Source: Rickettsiaceae bacterium
GTDB lineage: Bacteria > Pseudomonadota > Alphaproteobacteria > Rickettsiales > Rickettsiaceae
Assembly (NCBI GenBank): GCA_017995275.1
Contig: JAGOJE010000019.1
Coordinates: 1-10,474, forward strand
DNA: 10,474 nucleotides
Reading direction: 5' to 3'
The notes beneath the pieces were generated by a model, which was not told the origin of the DNA, made no database searches, and saw only the letters and a program-made list of their open reading frames with translations. The translations under genes were made by a program, and so were the position numbers. Positions 1 through 6,978 of this stretch are shown here, piece by piece. The stretch's first letter is position 1; the number at the start of each line of letters is the position of its first letter.

Positions 1-3000
1 GTTGGTCTTGATGTGCAACATATAATAGAGAAAACATGTTTTGTATGTGAGAGTGATGGAGAAAGTTTTAAGTGTGATTATGAAGAGCGTGAGGGAAGCA
101 TTGCTGAGGAATATCAGAATAAAGTTGAAAACTTTTTGCAAGAATTAGGAGATGGGGTACATCAGAATTGCCTTTTAAGAGGAATTGAAAGATTAACGGG
201 AGAGGTATTTTTTAATTCGAATGAAATAAAGGGGTTAAAGTTGAAAGGGAATATAGAAGAATTTGATTTTAGACCCAGAACAACGGGAGATGAAGGAAAA
301 ACTTTTAACATAAAATATGAGATTTATAGATTGGCAGATAGATTTATATATAACTTATCACTCGTTTGTAATTTAGTAGATCCAGAACTTAGTACATGGG
401 ATGTGTTAAAAAAGCTTGTTGATATGGGTGAATTATCAGAAGAAGGAGGTAGTAATCTGATGGAGGCTCTTTCATTTGCTACTATATTGAGACTGAAGGT
501 TTATGATCATTATGAAGGGCAAAAAGAGAGAGTGGACTTTAGAGGGGCTAGCGACTTAGGTGAAGTGTTGTTGAGAAAAGAAGATTTATCAGAAAATGGG
601 AGTTTGTTCGAATTTTACTACAAAGTGTTACCTTTAATATATTTACTAAAAGATTTTTCGAATGCTTTTAGGGATGGGAAAATATTAAAAGGTTTCTTTT
701 CTGAAGAGAATTTTTATGGAGATGCTTTGTATGGTGTTGGGAATATTCATCTTAAATTACTTAATTATGATGAGGGTCTTTTATGTTATGAGAAACTACT
801 AAGTATGGAGGTAGAATTATTAGAACCCGGACATGTGGAAGTTGCAATGAGTTTAAACAATATTGGGCTTATATATCATGAGTCAGGACGATATCAAGAG
901 GCCCTAGCAAAATACGAGGAGTCGCTTAACATAAGGAAGCAAATACACCAGGATACTCCAGACAAAGACATTGCAGGCAGCTTGTTAAATATTGGACGTG
1001 TATATGAGGCTTTAGAGCATAATGTGGAAGCTATAGAGAAGTATGAAGGTGCTCTTGGCATATATCGGACAATATATGGGAATAAACATTCACACGTTGT
1101 AATGAGTTTAAATAATATTGGGAAGGCATATTCAAATTTGAAGCACAATCAAAAAGCCTTAGAAACTTATATAGAGGCGCTTAGTATATCGAGAGAACTA
1201 TATGGTGACAAGAACGAATTCGTTGCTATTGTTTTAAATAATATTGGGTTTGTATGTTCTGACTTAGGCCTCAACGTGGAGGCTTTAGAAAAATATGAGG
1301 AGGGACTAAGCATATATAGGGAAATATATGGGGATCATCATCCACATGTTGCTGATAGCTTAAATGGAATTGGGATTGTATATCAGAATTTGGGTCGTAG
1401 TCAAGAGGCTTTAGAGAAGTGCGAAGAGGCTCTTGGTATATGGATGGAAGCATATGGCAATAAGCATCCATCTGTAGCTAGAAGCTTAAATAACATAGGA
1501 GCTGTCTATTCTGCTTTAGGTCGCAAGCAGGAGGCGTTAGAAAAATATGAGGAGTCTTTAAGCATAAAGAGGGAAGTATATGGGGATAGGCATCCATCTG
1601 TAGCTAATATCTTAAATAATATTGGGAATGTGTATGATGATTTAGGTCGCAAGCAGGAGGCGTTAGAAAAATATGAGGAGTCTTTAAGCATAAAGAGGGA
1701 AGTATATGGCAATAAACATCCAGATGTTGCTACTAGCTTACATAATACTGGGATTGTATATAGTAATTTGAGACTTTATCAAGAAGCGTTAGGGAAGTAT
1801 GAAGAGGCTCTAAGCATAAAGAGGGAGGTATATGGGAATAGACATCCAAATGTTGCTGATATCTTAAATGATATTGCTAATGTGTATAAATACTCAGGGC
1901 GTAACGGGGAAGCTTTGGAGAAATATAAAGAAGCCCTTAGTGTGGAGAGAGAAGTCTACGGTAGTAAGAGTTCATCTGTTGCTGCTAGCTTGAATAATAT
2001 TGCTAATGTGTGTAAAGACTTAAGGCGTAACGGGGAAGCTTTAGAAAAATATGAAGCTGCTCTCAGTGTCGAGAGAGAGGTCTACGGTAGTAAGAGTCCA
2101 TATGTTGCTACTAGCTTGAATAATATTGGTTCTGTGTGTGATGATTTAGGGCGTAAGTTTGAAGCGCTAGAGAAATATTGGGAGGCTTTAAGCATGAGAA
2201 GAGAAATGTATGGTAATATTCATCCAGATGTAGCTACTAGCTTAAATAATATTGGAGCAACGTTAGATGATTTAGGGCGCAAGCAAGAAGCTTTAGAGAA
2301 ATATTGGGAGGCTCTAAGCATAAGGAGGGCAGTATATGGCAATAAACATCCATCTGTAGCTACTTGTTTAAATAACATAGGAGCTGTGTATTGGAATTTT
2401 GGCCGTAGTCAAGAGGCTTTAGAGAAGTACGAAGAGGCTCTAAGCATACGAAGAGAAGTGTATAAGGAAAAACACCCAGACATTGCTGATAGCTTAAATA
2501 ATATTGGAATTGTATATTTGCATTCTGGGAAGGTACAAGAGTGTTTAGAAAAATTTAAAGAGGCTCTAAGCATATATAGGGAAACGTCTGGCAATAAGCA
2601 TCTGGATGTTGCTGATGCTTTAGGTAGTATAGGAGCTGTGTATAAGACTCTAGGGTCTAATAAAGAAGCGTTAGAGGCTTTTGTAGAAGCATCTCAAATA
2701 TATGAACATTTTTTGGGAGCAAATCATCCACGTGTACAGTCTGCAGTTAGTATAATAGAGAAGATTGAGATCCAATTCGTTGCAGAAATTAAGGAAGAAT
2801 TGCTAAATGAAGTCACGAAGACTGGGAATATAGCTGCTGTAGGTCAGCTGCTAGAATTCTACGACGACTCTTCTTTATTTTCTAGTTTGACTGATATGTA
2901 TGCTCAGTTTGGAGCCTCTCATGTTATTAGGACGATATTTTTTCCTGAATACACTGAGCAGGAATATTTTGAATTAGTCGGCTCTCAAGGGGTATTTGAT

Positions 3001-3018
3001 GCAGAACAATATAGCTGA
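1..3018 (+). CDS. Large TPR-repeat (kinesin light chain-like) protein, 5' end outside the window
   Basis: The frame is open from base 1. The first possible start inside the window is a GTG at 13 without a Shine-Dalgarno sequence, so the true start probably lies upstream. About 240 non-TPR residues come first. Within them, bases 391-530 encode a helical stretch (STWDVLKKLVDMGELSEEGG, then an LRLKVYDHY motif) that resembles the helical domain following the nucleotidyltransferase domain in GlnD/DUF294-type proteins; this is a weak, remembered similarity. Bases 721 to about 2770 encode sixteen 42-residue TPRs with the signature SLNNIGxVY...GRxQEALEKYEEALSI+REVYG..HP.VA, the TPR_12/kinesin-light-chain type. 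An 80-residue tail with no recognised domain ends at TGA 3016-3018. No signal peptide or membrane segment is visible. Such arrays bind proteins, so a scaffold or host-interaction role is plausible but inferred. The TPR call is firm; partner and function are unknown. Confidence 0.93.
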   Translation, partial: VGLDVQHIIEKTCFVCESDGESFKCDYEEREGSIAEEYQNKVENFLQELGDGVHQNCLLRGIERLTGEVFFNSNEIKGLKLKGNIEEFDFRPRTTGDEGKTFNIKYEIYRLADRFIYNLSLVCNLVDPELSTWDVLKKLVDMGELSEEGGSNLMEALSFATILRLKVYDHYEGQKERVDFRGASDLGEVLLRKEDLSENGSLFEFYYKVLPLIYLLKDFSNAFRDGKILKGFFSEENFYGDALYGVGNIHLKLLNYDEGLLCYEKLLSMEVELLEPGHVEVAMSLNNIGLIYHESGRYQEALAKYEESLNIRKQIHQDTPDKDIAGSLLNIGRVYEALEHNVEAIEKYEGALGIYRTIYGNKHSHVVMSLNNIGKAYSNLKHNQKALETYIEALSISRELYGDKNEFVAIVLNNIGFVCSDLGLNVEALEKYEEGLSIYREIYGDHHPHVADSLNGIGIVYQNLGRSQEALEKCEEALGIWMEAYGNKHPSVARSLNNIGAVYSALGRKQEALEKYEESLSIKREVYGDRHPSVANILNNIGNVYDDLGRKQEALEKYEESLSIKREVYGNKHPDVATSLHNTGIVYSNLRLYQEALGKYEEALSIKREVYGNRHPNVADILNDIANVYKYSGRNGEALEKYKEALSVEREVYGSKSSSVAASLNNIANVCKDLRRNGEALEKYEAALSVEREVYGSKSPYVATSLNNIGSVCDDLGRKFEALEKYWEALSMRREMYGNIHPDVATSLNNIGATLDDLGRKQEALEKYWEALSIRRAVYGNKHPSVATCLNNIGAVYWNFGRSQEALEKYEEALSIRREVYKEKHPDIADSLNNIGIVYLHSGKVQECLEKFKEALSIYRETSGNKHLDVADALGSIGAVYKTLGSNKEALEAFVEASQIYEHFLGANHPRVQSAVSIIEKIEIQFVAEIKEELLNEVTKTGNIAAVGQLLEFYDDSSLFSSLTDMYAQFGASHVIRTIFFPEYTEQEYFELVGSQGVFDAEQYS
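721..2770 (+). repeat. Tandem array of about sixteen 126-bp (42-codon) TPR units
   Basis: Counting the SLNNIG helix-A signature and its variants gives sixteen units, each very close to 42 codons. Units near the middle and C-terminal side (about 1480-2590) are the most alike at DNA level. Units at both ends are more diverged: the first begins with YGVGNIH and the last with LGSIGAVY. This is the usual pattern for an array that grows and homogenises internally by unequal recombination. Confidence 0.9.
1515..1709 (+). repeat. Two 69-bp identical DNA segments one TPR unit apart
   Basis: Bases 1515-1583 and 1641-1709 are identical over 69 bases at an offset of exactly 126 bases (42 codons). They cover the second half of adjacent TPR units (LGRKQEALEKYEESLSIKRE). 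The flanking bases differ at once on both sides. This points to recent unit duplication or gene conversion within the array. Confidence 0.88.
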
Positions 3019-3192
3019 AACACATACTTATAGTTCTTAGAAGATCGGTGGTGGTTTAGCTGTATCTGAAAATTTATTTAGAGAAGAAGAGGAAAGAATA
3101 GAGAGTGCAAGTACACGATACTGCTGTGTTACAACATCATTTATATTTATCCAGCTCAATTCATTATTCCGTTTGCACCAAGAAGCGTTTTG

Positions 3193-3221
3193 TTGACATA
3201 GTGCAGTGCGTATGTTAAGAT
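3193..3221 (+). promoter_or_regulatory. Sigma70-type promoter for the DUF234-type ATPase
   Basis: A perfect -35 TTGACA (3193-3198) is followed after 17 bases by TAAGAT (3216-3221), a four-of-six match to TATAAT. Transcription would begin near 3228, giving a short leader before ATG 3255. The rest of the 3019-3254 gap shows no convincing gene, only short open frames on both strands without supporting start signals. Confidence 0.55.
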
Positions 3222-3254
3222 TATGTTGCACTCAAAGACAAAGGCGTGGTTGTA

Positions 3255-4718
3255 ATGAATAGAAAAAATAGTTTTATAGGTAGGCAATCAGAGCTACAGA
3301 TATTGGAGTCTGTTAGATCTAAAAACACTGCAAGCCTAATTGTGATAAAAGGGCGTAGAAGAATAGGAAAAAGTAGGCTAGCAGAGGAATTTGGTAAAAG
3401 ATATAGATTTATTAATATTGCAGGGAATCCACCTATTGACAAAGAACCAAAAAATTATCAAATACATTCATTTGGTCTGCAATTAGCTAGCCAATTGGGA
3501 TTACATCCATTTAAAGATAATGATTGGTATGATGCATTAGTAAGGTTAGCAGATTTTACTAAGACTGGAAAAGTTGTAATACTACTTGATGAAATATCAT
3601 GGATGAGTGGATCTGATAAAAGTTTTTTGGGCAAACTAAAAACTGTATGGGATCAGTATTTTAGTAAGAATCCAGAATTAATACTAATCTTATGTGGTTC
3701 TGTTTCAAGTTGGATAGAGAAGAATATTTTAAGTAGCACAGGTTTTGTAGGTAGGATAAGCTCCGTGCTTAATTTAGAGGAATTAAGTCTTGAGGAAGCG
3801 AATCTATTTTTTACTGATAGGTGGGGGGCGTATGAGAAGTTTAAAATACTTTCTGTAACAGGAGGTGTGCCCAAATATTTAGAGGAAATTGATACTTCTC
3901 TAACTGCTGAACAGAATATATCTAATTTATGTTTTAGCAGTCATGGATTTCTGTATAGGGAGTTTTCACAGATTTTTAGTGATTTATTTCAAAGCAGGAA
4001 TGCTATATATGAGAGGCTTCTATATGCCATAAATAATAACGCTCAAACACTCAAAGAAATTTCTAATGAGCTGTCTATAGACTATAAGTCTGGTACGATA
4101 AGTTCTTACTTAAATGATTTGTGTGAAGCAGGGTTTATTAGTAAGAATTATGGATACAATATTAAATCTGGGGTTTTATCTAGGTACCAACAATATAAAA
4201 TTAGCGACAATTATACTAATTTTTATCTAAATTATATATTACCAAATATTAAATTAATAGAAAAAAGGTTATTAGAAAACCAAGATTTAGGACTTTTACC
4301 AAAGTTTAATGTGATTATGGGGCTCCAGTTCGAAAATTTAGTGCTCAATAATTTAGCAAAATTATATGAACTTCTTAAAATTAGCAAAGAGAGTATAAAA
4401 TTTGCTGGCCCATATTTTAAACCGGCTACCAAAGTACAAAAGGGTGTTCAAATAGACTTAATGATAGCAACTAAGGATATTATATATATTGTAGAAATTA
4501 AATTTCAGAGAGGACAAATTGCAAAGTCTGTGATAGAAGAAGTACGGCAGAAGGTAGAAAGGATTCAAGCTCCAAAGCGTATGTCTTACAGAACTGTGCT
4601 TATACATGTAAATGGTGTTTCGGAGGAGTTAGAAGATGAGAAGTATTTTGATTTTATAGTAGATTTTTCACAGATGTTAGGGTTTAATAATTTACCTCAT
4701 TCCGGGTTTAAGAGTTGA
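3255..4718 (+). CDS. ATPase_2/DUF234-type ATPase with C-terminal PD-(D/E)XK domain
   Basis: A 487-residue protein. I chose ATG 3255 over GTG 3246 because an AAAGG sequence (3240-3244) lies ten bases before the ATG but almost touches the GTG. The N-terminus has the family's F-x-GR-x-x-EL box (SFIGRQSELQIL). Then come Walker A GRRRIGKS, Walker B VVILLDEISWM and a sensor-like strand LILCGSVSSWI. A winged-helix-like segment follows (LKEISNELSIDYKSGTISSY). The C-terminus carries VQIDLMI then IYIVEIKF, matching the D...ExK core of the DUF234 nuclease-like fold. This is the common architecture of archaeal-type AAA ATPases, also scattered through bacteria; substrates are unknown, and roles in mobile elements or DNA metabolism have been suggested. 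It is complete and intact, with its own promoter. No terminator is visible after the stop. Confidence 0.88.
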   Translation: MNRKNSFIGRQSELQILESVRSKNTASLIVIKGRRRIGKSRLAEEFGKRYRFINIAGNPPIDKEPKNYQIHSFGLQLASQLGLHPFKDNDWYDALVRLADFTKTGKVVILLDEISWMSGSDKSFLGKLKTVWDQYFSKNPELILILCGSVSSWIEKNILSSTGFVGRISSVLNLEELSLEEANLFFTDRWGAYEKFKILSVTGGVPKYLEEIDTSLTAEQNISNLCFSSHGFLYREFSQIFSDLFQSRNAIYERLLYAINNNAQTLKEISNELSIDYKSGTISSYLNDLCEAGFISKNYGYNIKSGVLSRYQQYKISDNYTNFYLNYILPNIKLIEKRLLENQDLGLLPKFNVIMGLQFENLVLNNLAKLYELLKISKESIKFAGPYFKPATKVQKGVQIDLMIATKDIIYIVEIKFQRGQIAKSVIEEVRQKVERIQAPKRMSYRTVLIHVNGVSEELEDEKYFDFIVDFSQMLGFNNLPHSGFKS

Positions 4719-4733
4719 TCGCGACTTTTGTTG

Positions 4734-4762
4734 TTCATCTTTTTGTCCTACTGTGATATAAT
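4734..4762 (+). promoter_or_regulatory. Extended -10 promoter of the first AAA-ATPase-like paralog
   Basis: TATAAT lies at 4757-4762, preceded by TGA (an extended -10, TGN-TATAAT). The weak -35 TTCATC lies 17 bases upstream at 4734-4739. The second paralog has the same arrangement (TTCATA, 17 bases, TGC-TATAAT), so the two genes probably inherited one promoter layout when the unit duplicated. Confidence 0.65.
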
Positions 4763-4794
4763 GACTGTGTCTTAATAAGAGAGTACAAAGAGTA

Positions 4795-6567
4795 ATGAGT
4801 AGTTCTATAGATATGAGATTTTCTAGAGTCGGATCTGATGATTTTGAAAAAATAGTCACGACGGAAGGGGCTATTTTGGTAGACAAGACTCTTTTCATAA
4901 AGGAAGTCCTTACTGCAGGGGATGTATCTTTAATCACACGTCCAAGGCGCTGGGGTAAGACTTTGAACATGAGTATGCTCCAGTATTTCTTCTCTATTCC
5001 TGTAAAAAGAGACGGATCAGTTGACGAAGAAAGACTCGCTCAGAAAAAAGCTATATTTGCCAGGATGCAAATTGGTCAGCAATACCCCGAAATTGTCGAG
5101 CAATATTGCGGGAAATATCCTACTATCTTTGTGACTTTCAAAGGAGTGGATACTACCTCACACAAGGAAGTGCTAGAGGGTGTATCTAGTGTTATATATG
5201 ATGCTTTTGCTGCACATGAATATATGCTAAGTAGTGACAAGCTGGGTCCAAGTTTGATGAACATATTAGAAAGAGTTGCACCGAAACAATTAAATGATGA
5301 GGAAATAAAGAAAGGGTTACAAAAACTTTCAGAAATGCTATTCAATTACTTCGGAAAAAACGCCATTATTCTTATAGATGAATATGATTCACCTATGAAT
5401 GGCTGGTACTCATTAAAATTATCAGGCAAAAAAGTTGGGGATGATCCTGAAGATATTCTGAAACTATTTAGGAGTGTTTTTGGCCATGCCTTGAAGACTA
5501 ATACACATATGGAAAGGTCTGTTGTTACAGGGATACTTCGCATAGCAAAATCAAATTTGTTTTCAGGAATAAATAATCTTACAGAAGCTTCTATTCTCGA
5601 TAAAAGATATGCCTCTCATTTTGGTTTTACGGAAGAGGAAGTTAAAGGACTTTTGCATGATTGCGATATGGACCATGACGACAGCGCGATAAATGAGATT
5701 AAGTCCTGGTACAATGGCTATAATATAGGAGGAATCACAATCTATAACCCATGGTCTATAATTAATTACCTTAGAGAAAGAGAACTCAGAGCATATTGGG
5801 TTGGTACTGGTAGCACCGCTCTTCTTGAGATTGCAGGACTTCTTGATGACTTTCAGCCAGAGATGCAGCATTTAATTGAAGGCGGCCGCATAAATATGAC
5901 GGCAGATCCTCATATGGTATTTTCTGAGATAAGGACGTCGCATGAGGCTTTCTATAATTTGCTGTTGTTTTCTGGATATTTGACTCCACAAACTGTAAAT
6001 CACAATACAGAAAGTGATGTATATAGCTGCGAAGTAAGAATACCAAACCGTGAGGTGAGATCTATTTTTCTCTCATTCCTAAGAAAATGGATTAGCAAGA
6101 AATTCGAGGTAGAAGAGCTAGAATATACAAATTTTATTAGAGGGCTTCTTGCAGGTGATGTTGAAACTTTTATCTCTAAGCTTAGAAAATATCTTGAAGT
6201 TTCGGCTAGCTATCATTCTACTGGAGATGCTAAAAAAGCAGAAATCTTTTACAATGGCCTTGTGCTTGGTCTAATTGCGACTATTTCTTACTCATATTTT
6301 GTAGAGACAGAACGTGAATCTGGGACGGGGCGAGTTGATTTGTTGCTCATTCCTAAAGCCAATACTAGAGAGAGAACGGCCTTTGTTATCGAGTTCAAGG
6401 CGCTAAAAGATGCTGGTGGGGATTTAAAAGCAAGAGCAGATGAGGCGCTAGCTCAAATTAAATCTAAAAATTATGCATCTAAGATTACGGCTTATGAAAA
6501 TATAGAGCGTACTATTAGCTTAGGCCTTGCTTTTTGTGGGAAGGATGTGGAAGCTAGCTGGGAATGA
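4795..6567 (+). CDS. AAA-ATPase-like / PDDEXK_9 protein, paralog 1
   Basis: A 590-residue protein with the two-part architecture of the Pfam AAA-ATPase-like (PF09820) and PDDEXK_9 (PF08011) families. The N-terminal ATPase has the family's shortened Walker A, TRPRRWGKT (about residues 48-56), and Walker B IILIDEYDSPMN (about 190-201). The C-terminal nuclease-like core shows GRVDLLLIP followed by FVIEFK (about 512-535), then ALAQIKSKNYASKI. ATG 4795 gives an N-terminus that lines up with the paralog (MRFSRVGSD against LNRFSRVGSD) and matches the family's usual 550-600 residues. Members are soluble and often occur in large paralog sets in host-associated bacteria. Their activity is uncharacterised; nuclease function is inferred from the fold. 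No frameshifts are seen, and the last third shares near-identical DNA with the paralog at 6979-8748. Confidence 0.92.
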   Translation: MSSSIDMRFSRVGSDDFEKIVTTEGAILVDKTLFIKEVLTAGDVSLITRPRRWGKTLNMSMLQYFFSIPVKRDGSVDEERLAQKKAIFARMQIGQQYPEIVEQYCGKYPTIFVTFKGVDTTSHKEVLEGVSSVIYDAFAAHEYMLSSDKLGPSLMNILERVAPKQLNDEEIKKGLQKLSEMLFNYFGKNAIILIDEYDSPMNGWYSLKLSGKKVGDDPEDILKLFRSVFGHALKTNTHMERSVVTGILRIAKSNLFSGINNLTEASILDKRYASHFGFTEEEVKGLLHDCDMDHDDSAINEIKSWYNGYNIGGITIYNPWSIINYLRERELRAYWVGTGSTALLEIAGLLDDFQPEMQHLIEGGRINMTADPHMVFSEIRTSHEAFYNLLLFSGYLTPQTVNHNTESDVYSCEVRIPNREVRSIFLSFLRKWISKKFEVEELEYTNFIRGLLAGDVETFISKLRKYLEVSASYHSTGDAKKAEIFYNGLVLGLIATISYSYFVETERESGTGRVDLLLIPKANTRERTAFVIEFKALKDAGGDLKARADEALAQIKSKNYASKITAYENIERTISLGLAFCGKDVEASWE

Positions 6568-6725
6568 TGTTTTGGACGATTCACTTTCCATAACAAACAT
6601 TATGCAACTAAATATTCGTTATAAAAACTAAGAAAGTTATAACATTATATTTAAATTAGGAACTTCAAATTGGAAAAAATTAGAAGAAATGTGGCGGCTC
6701 AGCGCACGTACCTTAACACTGGTCC
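6568..6725. other. AT-rich spacer between paralog 1 and the intron fragment
   Basis: I see no gene here. Just after the stop, TTTCCATAAC followed by ATTAT resembles the sequence after the stop of the second paralog (around 8760-8782), so the duplicated unit may have included a short 3' flank. From 6691 the composition becomes G+C-richer (beginning GTGGCGG) and leads into the group II intron remnant. This could be part of the same intron, since introns begin GUGYG, but I cannot show it. Confidence 0.4.
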
Positions 6726-6770
6726 AACTACGAATCTTCTGCCGGGCTGAGAATAATTCAGCCTTATTAA
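6726..6770 (+). pseudogene. C-terminal tail of a group II intron reverse transcriptase, copy A
   Basis: Fourteen codons and a stop read NYESSAGLRIIQPY. This matches the end of the longer remnant on the other strand (NYEDFAGLRIIQPY at 9197-9241), with the stop at the same place relative to domain V. On its own it would be unrecognisable; the call rests on that alignment and on the domain V that follows. Confidence 0.75.
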
Positions 6771-6776
6771 TTGCCC

Positions 6777-6810
6777 GAGCGAAATGCGCGGAAACGCGCA
6801 CGTTTCGTTC
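6777..6810 (+). ncRNA. Group II intron domain V, copy A
   Basis: This is a canonical 34-nt catalytic hairpin. It starts GAGC with the AGC triad at 6778-6780 and ends GTTC. The lower stem has eight pairs, then there is a 2-nt bulge (CG, 6801-6802), a six-pair upper stem, and a GAAA tetraloop at 6791-6794. Every stem position is paired, counting one G-U. Length, triad, loop and bulge position all match the family. Confidence 0.93.
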
Positions 6811-6853
6811 CTCGAGGGCTGATCCAGGAGTAATCCTGGATCGGCTACTCTAC
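6811..6853 (+). ncRNA. Group II intron domain VI and 3' splice site, copy A
   Basis: A perfect nine-pair stem, GATCCAGGA with TCCTGGATC, is capped by GTAA (6821-6842). It sits on a short basal helix GAG...CTC. The A at 6847 is unpaired next to that basal helix and is the seventh base from the 3' end, the usual place of the branch-point adenosine. The intron would end ...CTCTAC at 6853. Confidence 0.87.
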
Positions 6854-6918
6854 TTTATGCAAAATTTTAATAAACTTTGTTATATCTCACGTAAATATTT
6901 ATGGCTGCATATTTTTCA

Positions 6919-6947
6919 TTCATAATGTTTTAAATTTGTGCTATAAT
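6919..6947 (+). promoter_or_regulatory. Extended -10 promoter of the second AAA-ATPase-like paralog
   Basis: TATAAT at 6942-6947 is preceded by TGC (extended -10), with TTCATA at 6919-6924 as a weak -35 and a 17-base spacer. It lies downstream of the intron remnant, so the gene does not depend on transcription through the intron. The start codon at 6979 follows after a short leader with no strong Shine-Dalgarno sequence. Confidence 0.65.
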
Positions 6948-6978
6948 GCCATCATCTTAAAACGAATCTATAATTTGA

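Larger units (their letters stand above)
6726..6853 (+). mobile_element. Group II intron remnant, copy A (3' end: RT tail, domains V and VI)
   Basis: The segment aligns end to end with the reverse complement of 9111-9240. It holds the last 14 reverse transcriptase codons with TAA (6726-6770), then domain V (6777-6810) and domain VI (6811-6853). Similarity between the copies ends exactly after CTCTAC at 6853, where an intron's 3' splice site (ending in AY) is expected. In the RT frame a TAA at 6714-6716 lies just upstream, and no further RT sequence is present, so the copy has lost nearly all of domains I-IV and its protein. It cannot splice or move on its own. Confidence 0.85.

Noticed and set aside
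721..2770. CRISPR-like regular repeats
   Set aside because: The periodic repeats are protein-coding 126-base TPR units in one continuous frame, with no alternating unique spacers.
3019..3254. Short open frames between the TPR gene and the DUF234-type gene: a 64-codon frame on the minus strand (3231-3037) and a 51-codon frame on the plus strand from 3041 (KIGGGLAVSENLFREEEERI...)
   Set aside because: Neither has a ribosome binding site, the plus frame has no start codon near its beginning, and they overlap each other. The plus frame could be a frameshifted remnant of a longer protein tail, but I cannot support either as a gene.
6745..6853. Palindromes first taken for a short mobile palindromic element, as known in Rickettsia
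   Set aside because: The 34-nt hairpin with AGC triad, GAAA loop and 2-nt bulge, the reverse transcriptase tail just upstream and the branch-point A near the 3' end identify group II intron domains V and VI instead.
6689..6925. 78-codon plus-strand frame across the intron remnant
   Set aside because: It reads through domains V and VI and the intron 3' end in a frame different from the reverse transcriptase tail. The structured RNA explains this sequence better.
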